Under the pieces are notes generated by a model. It had not been told where the DNA came from and made no database searches. It was given only the letters and a program-made list of their open reading frames with translations. A DNA stretch of 64,000 bases, taken from assembly GCA_900553025.1 (NCBI GenBank), contig USBT01000001.1:1-64000 (forward strand). The letters run 5' to 3'. This stretch comes from an uncultured Eubacteriales bacterium. GTDB lineage: Bacteria > Bacillota > Clostridia > Peptostreptococcales > Anaerovoracaceae. Of the stretch, positions 36,101 to 44,361 are shown piece after piece (position 1 is the stretch's first letter; each line of letters opens with the position of its first letter). Made by a program: the position numbers and the translations under genes.

Positions 36101-38098
36101 CTATGCCTTTTTTTGATTTTTAAATTTTATGGAGAATGTGGTCCCTTTTCCTAATATAGAATTAACATCTATATCTCCGCCTAGGTATTTAATCTCAGAA
36201 TAAACAACATATAAGCCCAAGCCTGTCCCCTCTCCTGGAGGCTTTGTTGTAAAAAATGGATTAAAAAGATATTCCAAATTCTCTTTCGCAATACCACATC
36301 CATTATCCTCGCACTCTATTATGATATTACCTTCCTCTTCAGAAACCCTAATTATGATTATTCCTATCTTTTCTTTAACCGCTTCAATTGCATTCTGAAT
36401 CAAATTCATTAGTATATGCTTTAGAGACTCTTGGCTACTTTGTATCGTAAGCCCCTTATCACATTTTAAATCTACAGTTAGACCTTTTTTGTTGATAGCA
36501 TCATCATTTAAGATGATTAAAGCATTAATAAAATCCTTGAGATTAATCGAAGATACACCGCTATCCGACATTCTCCAGAAGTTCATAACGTTATCCACTA
36601 TAGAACCTGCTCGCTTTGCACTATCATCAATATATTTTATAGAATCCTTGCCCTTGGAATTAATGCTATCATTCAGGCTTAGCAAATAACTATGAGTGCG
36701 TATAATTCCCAAAGGATTTCTCAACTGATGGGCCATACCCGCTGCAAGCTGCCCAACTGCAATCATCTTAGATGACTGCAACAGTTGATTATTCTTTATG
36801 ACATCAGCCGTCGTATCCTCTATCGTCATAATAATGTCTTTTGTTCTCTCTCCACCCATATCTAAAAGTTTAACCTTGAGTATGAAATGTCCCTTTTCTG
36901 CCTGTATTATAGCACCAGTATTATGAGAATTAACCGCTTCAATAATTTCTTTTGCCTGTGCGATATTCAACTTTTTAATATAATCCACATAATGCATTCC
37001 AATAACATCTTCATATTTTAATCGCACAAAAGAGGCAACCAGCTCATTCGCAGATTGAATTTTTCCGTTCTTGTCAATTACAAGAATACCCTCTGGCATT
37101 TCATTGAAAATCAAAGCTAGTTCATTCCTACTCTCTTCCAGTTCTCGTGTCCTTAAACGTACCTGCATCTTTAGAAAGCGGTTTTCGATCAGTTTTATTC
37201 CAAAGATAAAAGCAACTAGTATTACTATTAGGCTGAGGTATTTAAAAATTTGTGATACTGAATTGCCAGGTTTAAGTAGTGGTGTTGAAATGCCAAACCA
37301 GATTTGCTGTATTTTGTCTGGTTGCCCTGATCTATTTATCTTATCAATAGCCATATTTAGTGGCTTTACTAAATCTGCTTTTTCCTTACTTACACCTATT
37401 ACAACTGGTTTTTCATAAAGCGAGGTGTTGATTGTTCTGATTTGTCCTTTTATGCCTAATTTATCTGCATAATACTGTGCAACTGGTTCGTCTCCTATAA
37501 CCGCATCGACTTTGTTATTAATAAGCAAATTGAGACCTTCCCCTACGTCGTGAACATATACAAGCTCTGCACTAGGATAATGCTCCTTCAAATAAGTGTT
37601 CGCATAGTCACCCATTTGAGTTGCTACCTGTAATTTATCAATGTCATCTAATCTGTACTTTTGATTTCGATTGGTAACCATAATTGTGCGCAATGTGTAC
37701 AGAGGCTTCGTAAATTCCATATACTTTGATCTGGCTGGACTTATAAATAAGTCTATCATGTCAGTTTCCCCTGTTTTGATAGCTTCAAGTGCATCATTCC
37801 ATTTGTATGGGACGCATTCAATTTGTATGCCTAATTCAATCGAAATTAAACTCATATAATCTGGTACAACGCCCTTGTATTTACCATCCTCATCGACAAA
37901 TCTCAGCGGAGGAGCGCTGTCATCTGCGCCATAAACTAGCATGCCTTTATCAGCATACTTTGAAACAATTTTTTGCATTTTCTGTTCTTGATTAGCCATA
38001 TATCCTTTATACAGAAAGAGCATCGTAAGTACAATAAAGACAATAATTATTACTGATTTAAATATTGAACGTTTGTCGTCAGTTGAAAATTTAATCAT
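36101..38098 (-). CDS. BvgS-like sensor histidine kinase with a periplasmic-type solute-binding domain
   Basis: A 665-residue hybrid sensor. After an N-terminal helix (about 15-32), residues about 50-270 form an SBP_bac_3 domain of the kind that binds amino acids (G-V-V-P-D-Y-M-S-L-I-S and A-K-T-G-E-T-D-M-I). A second helix lies near 285-305, then a PAS domain (about 330-440), a HisKA domain with the phosphoacceptor in A-G-M-A-H-Q-L-R-N-P-L-G, and an HATPase domain with N-G-C-G-I-A and G-T-G-L-G-L-Y. It probably senses an external amino acid or opine-like ligand and phosphorylates the regulator encoded 14 bases downstream. The ligand is unknown. Confidence 0.92.
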   Translation of the reverse strand: MIKFSTDDKRSIFKSVIIIVFIVLTMLFLYKGYMANQEQKMQKIVSKYADKGMLVYGADDSAPPLRFVDEDGKYKGVVPDYMSLISIELGIQIECVPYKWNDALEAIKTGETDMIDLFISPARSKYMEFTKPLYTLRTIMVTNRNQKYRLDDIDKLQVATQMGDYANTYLKEHYPSAELVYVHDVGEGLNLLINNKVDAVIGDEPVAQYYADKLGIKGQIRTINTSLYEKPVVIGVSKEKADLVKPLNMAIDKINRSGQPDKIQQIWFGISTPLLKPGNSVSQIFKYLSLIVILVAFIFGIKLIENRFLKMQVRLRTRELEESRNELALIFNEMPEGILVIDKNGKIQSANELVASFVRLKYEDVIGMHYVDYIKKLNIAQAKEIIEAVNSHNTGAIIQAEKGHFILKVKLLDMGGERTKDIIMTIEDTTADVIKNNQLLQSSKMIAVGQLAAGMAHQLRNPLGIIRTHSYLLSLNDSINSKGKDSIKYIDDSAKRAGSIVDNVMNFWRMSDSGVSSINLKDFINALIILNDDAINKKGLTVDLKCDKGLTIQSSQESLKHILMNLIQNAIEAVKEKIGIIIIRVSEEEGNIIIECEDNGCGIAKENLEYLFNPFFTTKPPGEGTGLGLYVVYSEIKYLGGDIDVNSILGKGTTFSIKFKNQKKA

Positions 38099-38177
38099 TT
38101 TTCTATAATCCTGTAAGGTTTAGTGTTGTGCTTCTATATTAAAGATAAACCAACGCCGAATATTAGTGCAAAATACC

Positions 38178-38201
38178 CGCAGCTCCTCCCGCGTAGCTGC
38201 G
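38178..38201 (-). repeat. GC-rich inverted repeat upstream of the sensor kinase
   Basis: CGCAGCT and AGCTGCG form a 7-bp stem around a 10-base loop in an otherwise AT-rich gap. On the minus strand it is followed by GGGTATTTT, so it may be a weak terminator or a leader hairpin about 80 bases before the sensor kinase start. Confidence 0.5.
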
Positions 38202-38234
38202 CCCACTGTGTATGTACCATCCACTAAATATAAT

Positions 38235-38248
38235 GCTTTGATCAAAGC
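38235..38248. promoter_or_regulatory. 14-bp perfect palindrome, possible regulator site
   Basis: GCTTTGATCAAAGC is a perfect palindrome about 140 bases upstream of the sensor kinase start. No T-run follows on either strand, so a protein site is more likely than a terminator. Confidence 0.4.
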
Positions 38249-38316
38249 GTATTCATAATTCTTCATATTTAAAACATCTTTATTCTTCTGTTCTCACTTC
38301 CTGCATGGGTTGCCCG

Positions 38317-38406
38317 TTACTTATTCATCTTAACAAGTATAACAAGAAGAACGATTGGGAATGCTAATATACAACCTAATATAAAAAATTTTTTAACTCC
38401 AAGCAC
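38317..38406 (-). CDS. Possible 29-residue single-pass membrane peptide
   Basis: A short frame starts at GTG with AGGAAG 6 bases upstream and encodes M-L-G-V-K-K-F-F-I-L-G-C, a hydrophobic stretch, then K-M-N-K and a stop. The pattern (basic start, about 20 hydrophobic residues, basic end) is that of a single-pass accessory peptide. It is too short for coding statistics. It lies between the dipeptidase operon and the sensor kinase. It may instead be a chance frame in AT-rich DNA. Confidence 0.35.
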   Translation of the reverse strand: MLGVKKFFILGCILAFPIVLLVILVKMNK

Positions 38407-38632
38407 ATTATACTTCCTGCCATTCCTACAATCAAGTACTTCGCTATTCTAATAAAATAGTATTAATTTTCTATTGCTTTAACTATTCATAACAATTTAT
38501 GAAAATCCATATCTTGCTGATTGCTTGCTTTTTATATCTCAGAGTTATATAATTAGGATATACAGAGATTTTTTCATTTCGTTGGGCAATTGGAGCCCTT
38601 CTACTTGAAAAATTACTCTGTTTTTTAATATA

Positions 38633-38658
38633 CAACATCTTAGTTAATCTGGATTATT
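38633..38658 (+). repeat. Dispersed 26-base repeat, copy 1
   Basis: The 26 bases match 49838-49863 at 25 positions, and both copies lie in gene-poor gaps about 11 kb apart. The origin is unknown; a remnant of a mobile element is one option. Confidence 0.6.
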
Positions 38659-38703
38659 TCAACCCCCACGTTAAACGCAAGCTTTTACATATACAATAAA
38701 CAA

Positions 38704-38747
38704 CCTCATCTACGCACCGCATGAATCTGTGGTTACCGAAGATGAGG
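38704..38747 (-). terminator. Possible terminator after the dipeptidase operon
   Basis: An 8-bp stem (CCTCATCT/AGATGAGG) with a 28-base loop, followed by TTGTTTATT on the minus strand, 137 bases after the dipeptidase stop. The large loop and broken T-run limit confidence. Confidence 0.4.
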
Positions 38748-38883
38748 CTATTAAAATCATTCGCTACTCAAGTATAACTAAGAACTGTTGCATGCCTGAC
38801 TTGCCTGTTTACTTACGTAGGTATTTACTTGCTTAAATCTTTTCTTGCTTAGCTACAGCTTACATAACGCTTTGTTTGCTCAG

Positions 38884-39837
38884 TTATTTACTTGGCAATA
38901 CATCGTTTATCACTCTCAAAGCATTCTCATGTGAAATTTTATCAATTTCATCATCAGTGAAGTGATTTTGCATTCTCTCAAGCAATTTTTCAAAACCGCT
39001 ATAGTTTATCAGTTCGCCGTTATCCTCAATGCCATCAAAGTCTGAACCGAAGCCCAGCGCATCGATGCCTGCTTTTGATTTCATGTAAAGTAGGTGTTTG
39101 ATGATAATATCAAAGGTTGCATACCCTCCATCATCTCTTAGAAATGATTTTTCAAAGTTTATACCAACGACACCGCCCTTATCGCCAAGTTCTTTCAATT
39201 GTACATCTGTCAAATTTCTTCTGTGACCACATAGGGATTTTGCACATGAATGAGATGCGACAAACGGCTTGTCGGAATATTTGCATACATCGAAAAATAG
39301 CTTTTCTGACCCGTGAGATACATCAATTAGCATCCCTAGATTGTTCATCTCTCTTACAACATCTATTCCAAAAGCCTCCAGCCCCATCGCATTTTTCTTT
39401 AGGTCATCACTGCAAGGATGCCCGATTGAGTTCTCAAAATTCCAAGTTAAGGTTATAAGCCTTACTCCCATATCAAAGACTTTGTGCAGACGCTCAATAT
39501 CACCCTCAAGCAGTACTCCATCCTCAATTGTGAGCATTGACGATATCTTGCCAGCTTTACTATTTTGTTCTATATCACCCTTGCACAAAACAGGTGCAAC
39601 AATATTCTCGAAGTTCTTAAGCTGTTCCTCATAGTATGAATGTACTTTTTCGAAGAGTTCCCAAGCCGTCATATATTTTTGCTCTATGGGGGACATGAAA
39701 ATAGCGAAAAATTGAGCTAGACAATTGTTGTCTTTGAGCAAATCAAGGTTAATCGACAAGTCAATATCCTTTAGAGGCTTGTTCTTTCTCCACGCTTCAA
39801 GCATAGTGTCACAGTGCATGTCAATTAATTTATTCAT
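38884..39837 (-). CDS. Membrane dipeptidase, peptidase family M19
   Basis: A 317-residue M19 (renal-dipeptidase-like) metallopeptidase. The zinc ligands are in D-M-H-C-D-T near the start, the bridging glutamate in L-T-I-E-D-G and histidines in S-H-S-C-A-K-S-L-C-G-H-R-R-N. The G-F-G-S-D-F-D-G-I motif lies near residue 280. Bacterial members cleave L,D- and D-configured dipeptides, so an action on murein-derived dipeptides is plausible. It starts at ATG after GGAGGAGC, 8 bases after lysA, as the last gene of the spmA-spmB-ldcA-lysA operon. There is no signal peptide, so it is cytoplasmic. Confidence 0.9.
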   Translation of the reverse strand: MNKLIDMHCDTMLEAWRKNKPLKDIDLSINLDLLKDNNCLAQFFAIFMSPIEQKYMTAWELFEKVHSYYEEQLKNFENIVAPVLCKGDIEQNSKAGKISSMLTIEDGVLLEGDIERLHKVFDMGVRLITLTWNFENSIGHPCSDDLKKNAMGLEAFGIDVVREMNNLGMLIDVSHGSEKLFFDVCKYSDKPFVASHSCAKSLCGHRRNLTDVQLKELGDKGGVVGINFEKSFLRDDGGYATFDIIIKHLLYMKSKAGIDALGFGSDFDGIEDNGELINYSGFEKLLERMQNHFTDDEIDKISHENALRVINDVLPSK

Positions 39838-39845
39838 TGCTCCTC

Positions 39846-41129
39846 CTAAATTTCTTCTCTAGTCATGTCTTCAAAGGTTTGTCGTCTAACAACCAATTCA
39901 GCCTTGCCATCTTTAACTGCTACGACAGCTGGCTTAGGTATTTTGTTGTAATTACTAGCCATTGAATAACCATAAGCGCCGGTTGAAAGCATGGCAATAA
40001 TATCGCCCATTTCAGTTCTTGGCAGTTCAATGTTTTTGATGAGTATATCGCCCGATTCACAACATTTACCACAAATTGAAACCACTTCCTTGTCGGGATA
40101 ATTTTCATCCGCCTTATTCGCAACTATTGCCGTGTACTCCGCCTGATAGAGTGCTGGCCTAATATTATCTGCCATACCACCATCAACTGAGACATACTTG
40201 ATCAAGTCTTTAATTTCCTTAATCTCTCCAACTGAGTAGAGAGTAATCCCAGCCTCTGCAACGATGCTCCTGCCTGGTTCTATTGCTACAGTCGGCATAG
40301 ATTTGTTATTTTTTTGGAAAAAGTCTGCGATTGCCTCCATTATTGGATCTAAGAAGTAGCTGAATGGTTTTCTCTCTTCATCTATGTACTTCGCTCCGAA
40401 GCCTCCTCCGACATTCAATTCTTCAATATCCCAATTCGTTTCTTTGTTCACTAATAGAAATAAATCTAAAACTTTATCTAGTGCCTCTAGGTGGTATTCA
40501 TTTTCAAACAATTGCGAGCCTACATGAAAATGGAACCCTTTGAGGTGTATATACTCTGAAGCCAAGGCTTTCTTTACGATCGGCAAAACAGTTTCTTCAT
40601 CTGCAGTGAATCCGAATTTTGAATCCTTCTTACCTGTTACAATATAATCATGGCTTGATGTTTTGACTCCTGGTGTCAGGCGAAGAAGTATTTCAATTTT
40701 CTTATTCTTTTTCTTGCATATATCCTCTATCAGATCTAGTTCGTGAAAACCGTCAACAATTATACGACCAACACCGTAGTCTATGGCTGCTTCCAATTCT
40801 GAATATAGCTTGTTGTTACCGTTAAACTCAATTCTTTCAGGAGAAATGCCCGCTTTTATAGCCGTATACAATTCCCCGCCAGAAACAACGTCAACACAAA
40901 TATTTTGTTGTTTTATAAGCCTAGCCATGTAAAGCGGGAAGAACGCTTTCGCTGCATACGCAATTCTGACATTTTGATATTTATCTAAAAAGCATTCCTT
41001 GAGTTCACTAATTCTATTTAAGATTTCATTCTCTGATACAACGTAAAGTGGCGTACCGTACTCTCTTGCTAATTCGACCGTGTCACATCCATCAAAAAAT
41101 AATTTATTATTTTTTATTTCTATTTCCAT
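39846..41129 (-). CDS. lysA: Diaminopimelate decarboxylase
   Basis: A 427-residue fold-III PLP decarboxylase. The PLP lysine is in R-I-A-Y-A-A-K-A; F-H-F-H-V-G-S-Q and G-G-G-F-G-A-K-Y bind the cofactor phosphate; E-P-G-R-S-I-V and the cysteine loop C-G-K-C-C-E-S-G-D complete the active site. The enzyme turns meso-DAP into L-lysine. It could serve normal lysine synthesis, but here it lies after ldcA and before an M19 dipeptidase and not with dap genes, which suggests use of DAP from recycled cell wall; that reading is inference. The start has GAAGGAA upstream. Confidence 0.92.
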   Translation of the reverse strand: MEIEIKNNKLFFDGCDTVELAREYGTPLYVVSENEILNRISELKECFLDKYQNVRIAYAAKAFFPLYMARLIKQQNICVDVVSGGELYTAIKAGISPERIEFNGNNKLYSELEAAIDYGVGRIIVDGFHELDLIEDICKKKNKKIEILLRLTPGVKTSSHDYIVTGKKDSKFGFTADEETVLPIVKKALASEYIHLKGFHFHVGSQLFENEYHLEALDKVLDLFLLVNKETNWDIEELNVGGGFGAKYIDEERKPFSYFLDPIMEAIADFFQKNNKSMPTVAIEPGRSIVAEAGITLYSVGEIKEIKDLIKYVSVDGGMADNIRPALYQAEYTAIVANKADENYPDKEVVSICGKCCESGDILIKNIELPRTEMGDIIAMLSTGAYGYSMASNYNKIPKPAVVAVKDGKAELVVRRQTFEDMTREEI

Positions 41130-41216
41130 ATACCATATTCCTTCTTACTTATTATCAATTCTGCTAAAACATGCCTCTTGATTTCGTTTCTATAAAATTT
41201 TGTTTATCGAGCATTA

Positions 41217-42137
41217 CTAACACTCAAAAGTTAAAATTTGTTTTGATTCTGTATCAATAGTGCATGTACCACCGATCGGTAAAGTTAGGTTTGGCTTGCC
41301 ATGTCCAGCTTGAATATTGTAAACCACAGGGAAATCAAAGTCTCTTAACGCATCTCCTATGGATTCGATTGCACCAAAAGTCTCGTCATCAGGATTTGTT
41401 ATCTCTGTAAACTGACCCAAAATCACACCAGCGCATTCATCAAATTTGCCGGAATTTCTAAGGTGATATATCCACTTATCGATCTTACTTAAAGGCTCAC
41501 CAATTTCCTCAATGAAAATAATACTATTTTTCGATTCAAACTCGTATGGTGTTCCTACGGATGCTGACAAAAGAGATAAGTTCCCTCCAGACAACCTGCC
41601 TTCTGCTTTGCCATACCGAAGAATTTCTATTGCATAATCGGCATTTTTAAAATTTAAAATCTCATCTTGATTTGTTTCTTTGACCATTCTCAATAGGGAT
41701 TCTTTGCTCAATTCATCAAAATCAATCATATTGCTCAGAACCATTGACCCATGATATGTTACGAAACCGCAATCTTTGCTGAACGCATTCAATAAATTCG
41801 TAACATCGCTATATCCAACAAAGACCTTTGGATTTTTAGAAATTAAATCATAATCAAGATACTGCATTATTCTTGAGCTACCATCGCCGCCCCTTATGCA
41901 GAAAATGCCATCAATCTCATCATCTTCAAACATCTTATTGATCCAATATGCCCTGGTTTTTTCATCCCCAGCCATATATCCAGCATAAGAATCATTGATA
42001 TTTTCTGCAAAAACAGGTTCAAAGCCTAGTTTTTCAACGCTTTCTTTGCATTTGATGACATCCTCTGCCTTAATTTTCGAGCTTGGACAAACCAACCCTA
42101 TTTTGTCACCCTCGCGGAGTTTTTTTGGAAAAATCAT
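41217..42137 (-). CDS. ldcA: L,D-carboxypeptidase, peptidase family S66
   Basis: A 306-residue serine carboxypeptidase of the LdcA/MccF family. The nucleophile elbow appears as V-F-V-G-Y-S-D-V-T, and the other triad residues as the glutamate in F-I-E-E-I-G-E and the histidine in Q-A-G-H-G-K-P. LdcA removes D-Ala from murein tetrapeptides in the cytoplasm; some relatives cleave other peptides, such as microcin C. I chose the ATG giving M-I-F-P-K-K-L-R-E-G-D, directly after the spmB stop (TAA-C-ATG). An in-frame ATG six codons earlier lies inside spmB. No signal peptide is present. Confidence 0.88.
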   Translation of the reverse strand: MIFPKKLREGDKIGLVCPSSKIKAEDVIKCKESVEKLGFEPVFAENINDSYAGYMAGDEKTRAYWINKMFEDDEIDGIFCIRGGDGSSRIMQYLDYDLISKNPKVFVGYSDVTNLLNAFSKDCGFVTYHGSMVLSNMIDFDELSKESLLRMVKETNQDEILNFKNADYAIEILRYGKAEGRLSGGNLSLLSASVGTPYEFESKNSIIFIEEIGEPLSKIDKWIYHLRNSGKFDECAGVILGQFTEITNPDDETFGAIESIGDALRDFDFPVVYNIQAGHGKPNLTLPIGGTCTIDTESKQILTFEC

Positions 42138-42138
42138 G

Positions 42139-42672
42139 TTAATACCACATTGCATTTACGATGACTGTAGCGGCAATTAATGATGCCAAATCTCCCAAAA
42201 GACCTGCTGCAATTGACTGTCTAACATTAGTAACACCTATAGCTCCAAAATATACTGCAACTACATAGAATGTCGTTTCTGTTGAACCAAGTGCAACTCC
42301 CGCAATTCTTCCTATCTGAGATTGGGTTCCATACTCCTTGATAAGGTCAACCATCATTCCTTCAGCTCCACCACCTGAGAACGATCTCATGATGCCCATA
42401 GGAAGAACTTCTCCAGGCATGCCTATTAAACTTGTTACAGGATTTATAACACTAACTAGCCAATCCATTGCACCAGACGCTCTGAACATTCCGATAGCAC
42501 ATAGCATAGCCACAAGATAAGGAATAATCATTACGGCTGTCTTAAAGCCTTCTTTTGCTCCTTCAGTAAATACTGAATAAACCGGCACTTTCTTAGTAAT
42601 AGCATAAAAACAAACTACAGCAACTACAACAGGTATTGCCCAAATCGATATTAGTTCTAATACATGTGTCAT
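42139..42672 (-). CDS. spmB: SpmB-like membrane protein (Gate domain)
   Basis: A 177-residue protein with about five helices and the nucleoside-recognition (Gate) domain. The segment G-E-V-L-P-M-G-I-M-R-S-F-S-G-G-G-A-E-G-M is characteristic of SpmB. In Bacillus, SpmA and SpmB help dehydrate the spore core, while homologues occur in non-sporulating Firmicutes where the role is unknown. It starts at ATG after AAGGAG, one base after the SpmA stop, and is coupled to ldcA. No other sporulation gene is in the window. Confidence 0.9.
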   Translation of the reverse strand: MTHVLELISIWAIPVVVAVVCFYAITKKVPVYSVFTEGAKEGFKTAVMIIPYLVAMLCAIGMFRASGAMDWLVSVINPVTSLIGMPGEVLPMGIMRSFSGGGAEGMMVDLIKEYGTQSQIGRIAGVALGSTETTFYVVAVYFGAIGVTNVRQSIAAGLLGDLASLIAATVIVNAMWY

Positions 42673-42673
42673 T

Positions 42674-43402
42674 TTACTTCTCCTTATCTACGCCCTTATT
42701 CGGAGTTATTACTTCCTCCTTACCGAAATTATCAGGTAAAACAATAGGATCATCTCCTATATAGTCTTCGTTAATTTCTAAAGTTCCAGCAGCTATTTCT
42801 TTTTCAATTACATTCTCCCATTTCCATCTCTTTGTCTTTCCTAATACAATAGTGAAAAAGATACCAACAACTGTAGAAATAGTAGTAGCTATAATAACAG
42901 GGGCGATTATCTCAGATGCTCCTGCAGCCTGTACTCCTGCACGAAGACCGATTGCGGTTACAGGTATAACTGTTATAGACGTTGTAGCTATAGCAAGTAG
43001 CATAACCTGTGCATCTGTAGCAATGCGCTTAGTTGGGTTTAGAGTCTGTAGCTCCTGCATAGCCTTTAGACCAAATGGTGTGGCTGCATTACCTATTCCC
43101 AAAATATTAGCAGCAAAGTAAAGTGCCATTATTGAGTTTGCAGGGTGATCTGCGGGAACTCCTGGGAACAGCTTCCTCATTACTGGTGATAATGCCTTAC
43201 CTATCTTGTCACAAAGACCGGCATCCTCCATAACCTTCATAAGACCGCAAAAGAAGCTCATAATTCCGATTAGGCCAAGCGAAATGTCGACTGCAGTGCC
43301 AGCGAAATCAAAAACATTGTTAAGAACAGCATCCATCTTGCCTGTTACGCCACCGGCAATTACTGCAATCACAACAAATGCGACCCAGATATAATTCATC
43401 AT
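42674..43402 (-). CDS. spmA: SpmA-like membrane protein (Gate domain)
   Basis: A 242-residue membrane protein matching SpmA. About five helices with the Gate domain include A-N-I-L-G-I-G-N-A-A-T-P-F-G-L-K-A-M, and the C-terminal 45 residues are charged and cytoplasmic. It is first in the operon spmA-spmB-ldcA-lysA-dipeptidase. Two adjacent ATG codons follow AAGGAGG. A sigma-54-type promoter lies 50-65 bases upstream (43452-43467). Known biology places SpmA in spore maturation; the murein-peptide enzymes downstream suggest instead a transport step for wall-derived compounds, which is inference. Confidence 0.9.
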   Translation of the reverse strand: MMNYIWVAFVVIAVIAGGVTGKMDAVLNNVFDFAGTAVDISLGLIGIMSFFCGLMKVMEDAGLCDKIGKALSPVMRKLFPGVPADHPANSIMALYFAANILGIGNAATPFGLKAMQELQTLNPTKRIATDAQVMLLAIATTSITVIPVTAIGLRAGVQAAGASEIIAPVIIATTISTVVGIFFTIVLGKTKRWKWENVIEKEIAAGTLEINEDYIGDDPIVLPDNFGKEEVITPNKGVDKEK

Positions 43403-43451
43403 AATTTTTTACCTCCTTAAAAATTTATATGAATACTTTGTATTTATCTAA

Positions 43452-43467
43452 AGCAAGTTCTATACCA
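43452..43467 (-). promoter_or_regulatory. Probable sigma-54 promoter of the spmA operon
   Basis: The minus strand reads TGGTATAGAACTTGCT. It retains GG at -24 and TTGC(T) at -12 with exact 12-base spacing, but the -24 half differs from consensus (TGGCAC) at two or three bases. It lies 50 bases upstream of the spmA start, and no TTGACA/TATAAT pair was seen there. A sigma-54 activator gene lies about 4 kb away (47499-49343). Confidence 0.65.
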
Positions 43468-43633
43468 CAAAGTGTTCTGTATCAAAAGTCGTAAATTTCA
43501 GTAAAAATTCATTTTTTATCCTTCACGAAAAGGAAGCAATGCTCATTTTTTCCTTTTTTTAGGACAGCGATTCCCGTTTCCAGAACAACACCCGCATTTT
43601 CTATCAAATAACCTTGATATTTGCACAATATTT

Positions 43634-43662
43634 TTGCATGATTCTTGCTTAAAGGATATAAT
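43634..43662 (+). promoter_or_regulatory. Promoter for the 43696-44301 gene
   Basis: TTGCAT, 17 bases and TATAAT on the plus strand, 34 bases upstream of the start codon. Confidence 0.7.
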
Positions 43663-43695
43663 AAGATATTAGTTTAAAATGTAGAAGGAGATATT

Positions 43696-44301
43696 ATGCA
43701 TAATAAAAAGGTCCATTACGTTAACACAAGTTTATCTAAACAATTTTTCTTGTTTATGGTTTTGATTTACATAATATTAAGACTTACCATAGTGCTTCAA
43801 ATTATATTTTATGGAATCACAAAATATTCTAATCAGATGAATATTCCTCTAACATTAATTCTGATGTTTGCACTCTTGCTACTGCTCATTTTTCTAATTA
43901 TAGGCCATAGATTTTTTTCTATTGAATATGACGAAAATCAAATTGTATATAAAAAATTCAACAAGATTGCAGGCTCAATCAATATAGACGAAATTAGCAG
44001 GGCTATATTTGACAAAAAAAGCATAAAATTTTTCAAGGATTCTGATGGAAGCCTTGAGAACCCATCTTTAACAATACCATTATTTAAATTTGGGAAAGTT
44101 GCGGCCATAGAAATGAATAATTTCTATAATTTCATTAAATCGATAGATGGTATTATGATTGAGAAGAGATTTAAAGTTCTGCCCGGATATGACAAGAAAC
44201 AAAAATACATATCCGCGCTCTATATCTTTCTAGCAGTTTGTGTGTTTATTAATTATGCAACACCGATAAAGGCTATCGTTGTTTTGTTACAAGCTCACTA
44301 G
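43696..44301 (+). CDS. Membrane protein with a PH-like cytoplasmic segment
   Basis: A 201-residue protein with two N-terminal helices (about 15-38 and 50-72), a soluble middle (about 75-165) and a C-terminal helix (about 172-195). The middle part, with F-S-I-E-Y-D-E-N-Q-I-V-Y-K-K-F and a predicted strand pattern, resembles bacterial PH domains that follow a transmembrane pair, but the match is weak. It has its own promoter and the ribosome site AGAAGGAG. It precedes the VanX-like dipeptidase by 60 bases and may be co-transcribed with it. No function is assigned. Confidence 0.7.
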   Translation: MHNKKVHYVNTSLSKQFFLFMVLIYIILRLTIVLQIIFYGITKYSNQMNIPLTLILMFALLLLLIFLIIGHRFFSIEYDENQIVYKKFNKIAGSINIDEISRAIFDKKSIKFFKDSDGSLENPSLTIPLFKFGKVAAIEMNNFYNFIKSIDGIMIEKRFKVLPGYDKKQKYISALYIFLAVCVFINYATPIKAIVVLLQAH

Positions 44302-44361
44302 ATTCAAGATTTGCTTATTAACACAATATTTGAGAAATAAGTTTAACAGGGAGTTGATTGA

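Larger units (their letters stand above)
38099..38883. other. 785-base gap with several small elements
   Basis: No long gene is present. It contains a GC-rich hairpin (38178-38201), a 14-bp perfect palindrome (38235-38248), a possible 29-residue membrane peptide gene (38317-38406), one copy of a 26-base dispersed repeat (38633-38658) and a probable terminator for the dipeptidase operon (38704-38747). Close to the dipeptidase stop the sequence repeats TTTACTTG- and TTGCTTA-like words. Confidence 0.6.

Noticed and set aside
42139..43402. Evidence that the organism forms spores
   Set aside because: spmA and spmB alone do not show this, since homologues occur in non-sporulating Firmicutes and no other sporulation gene is seen.
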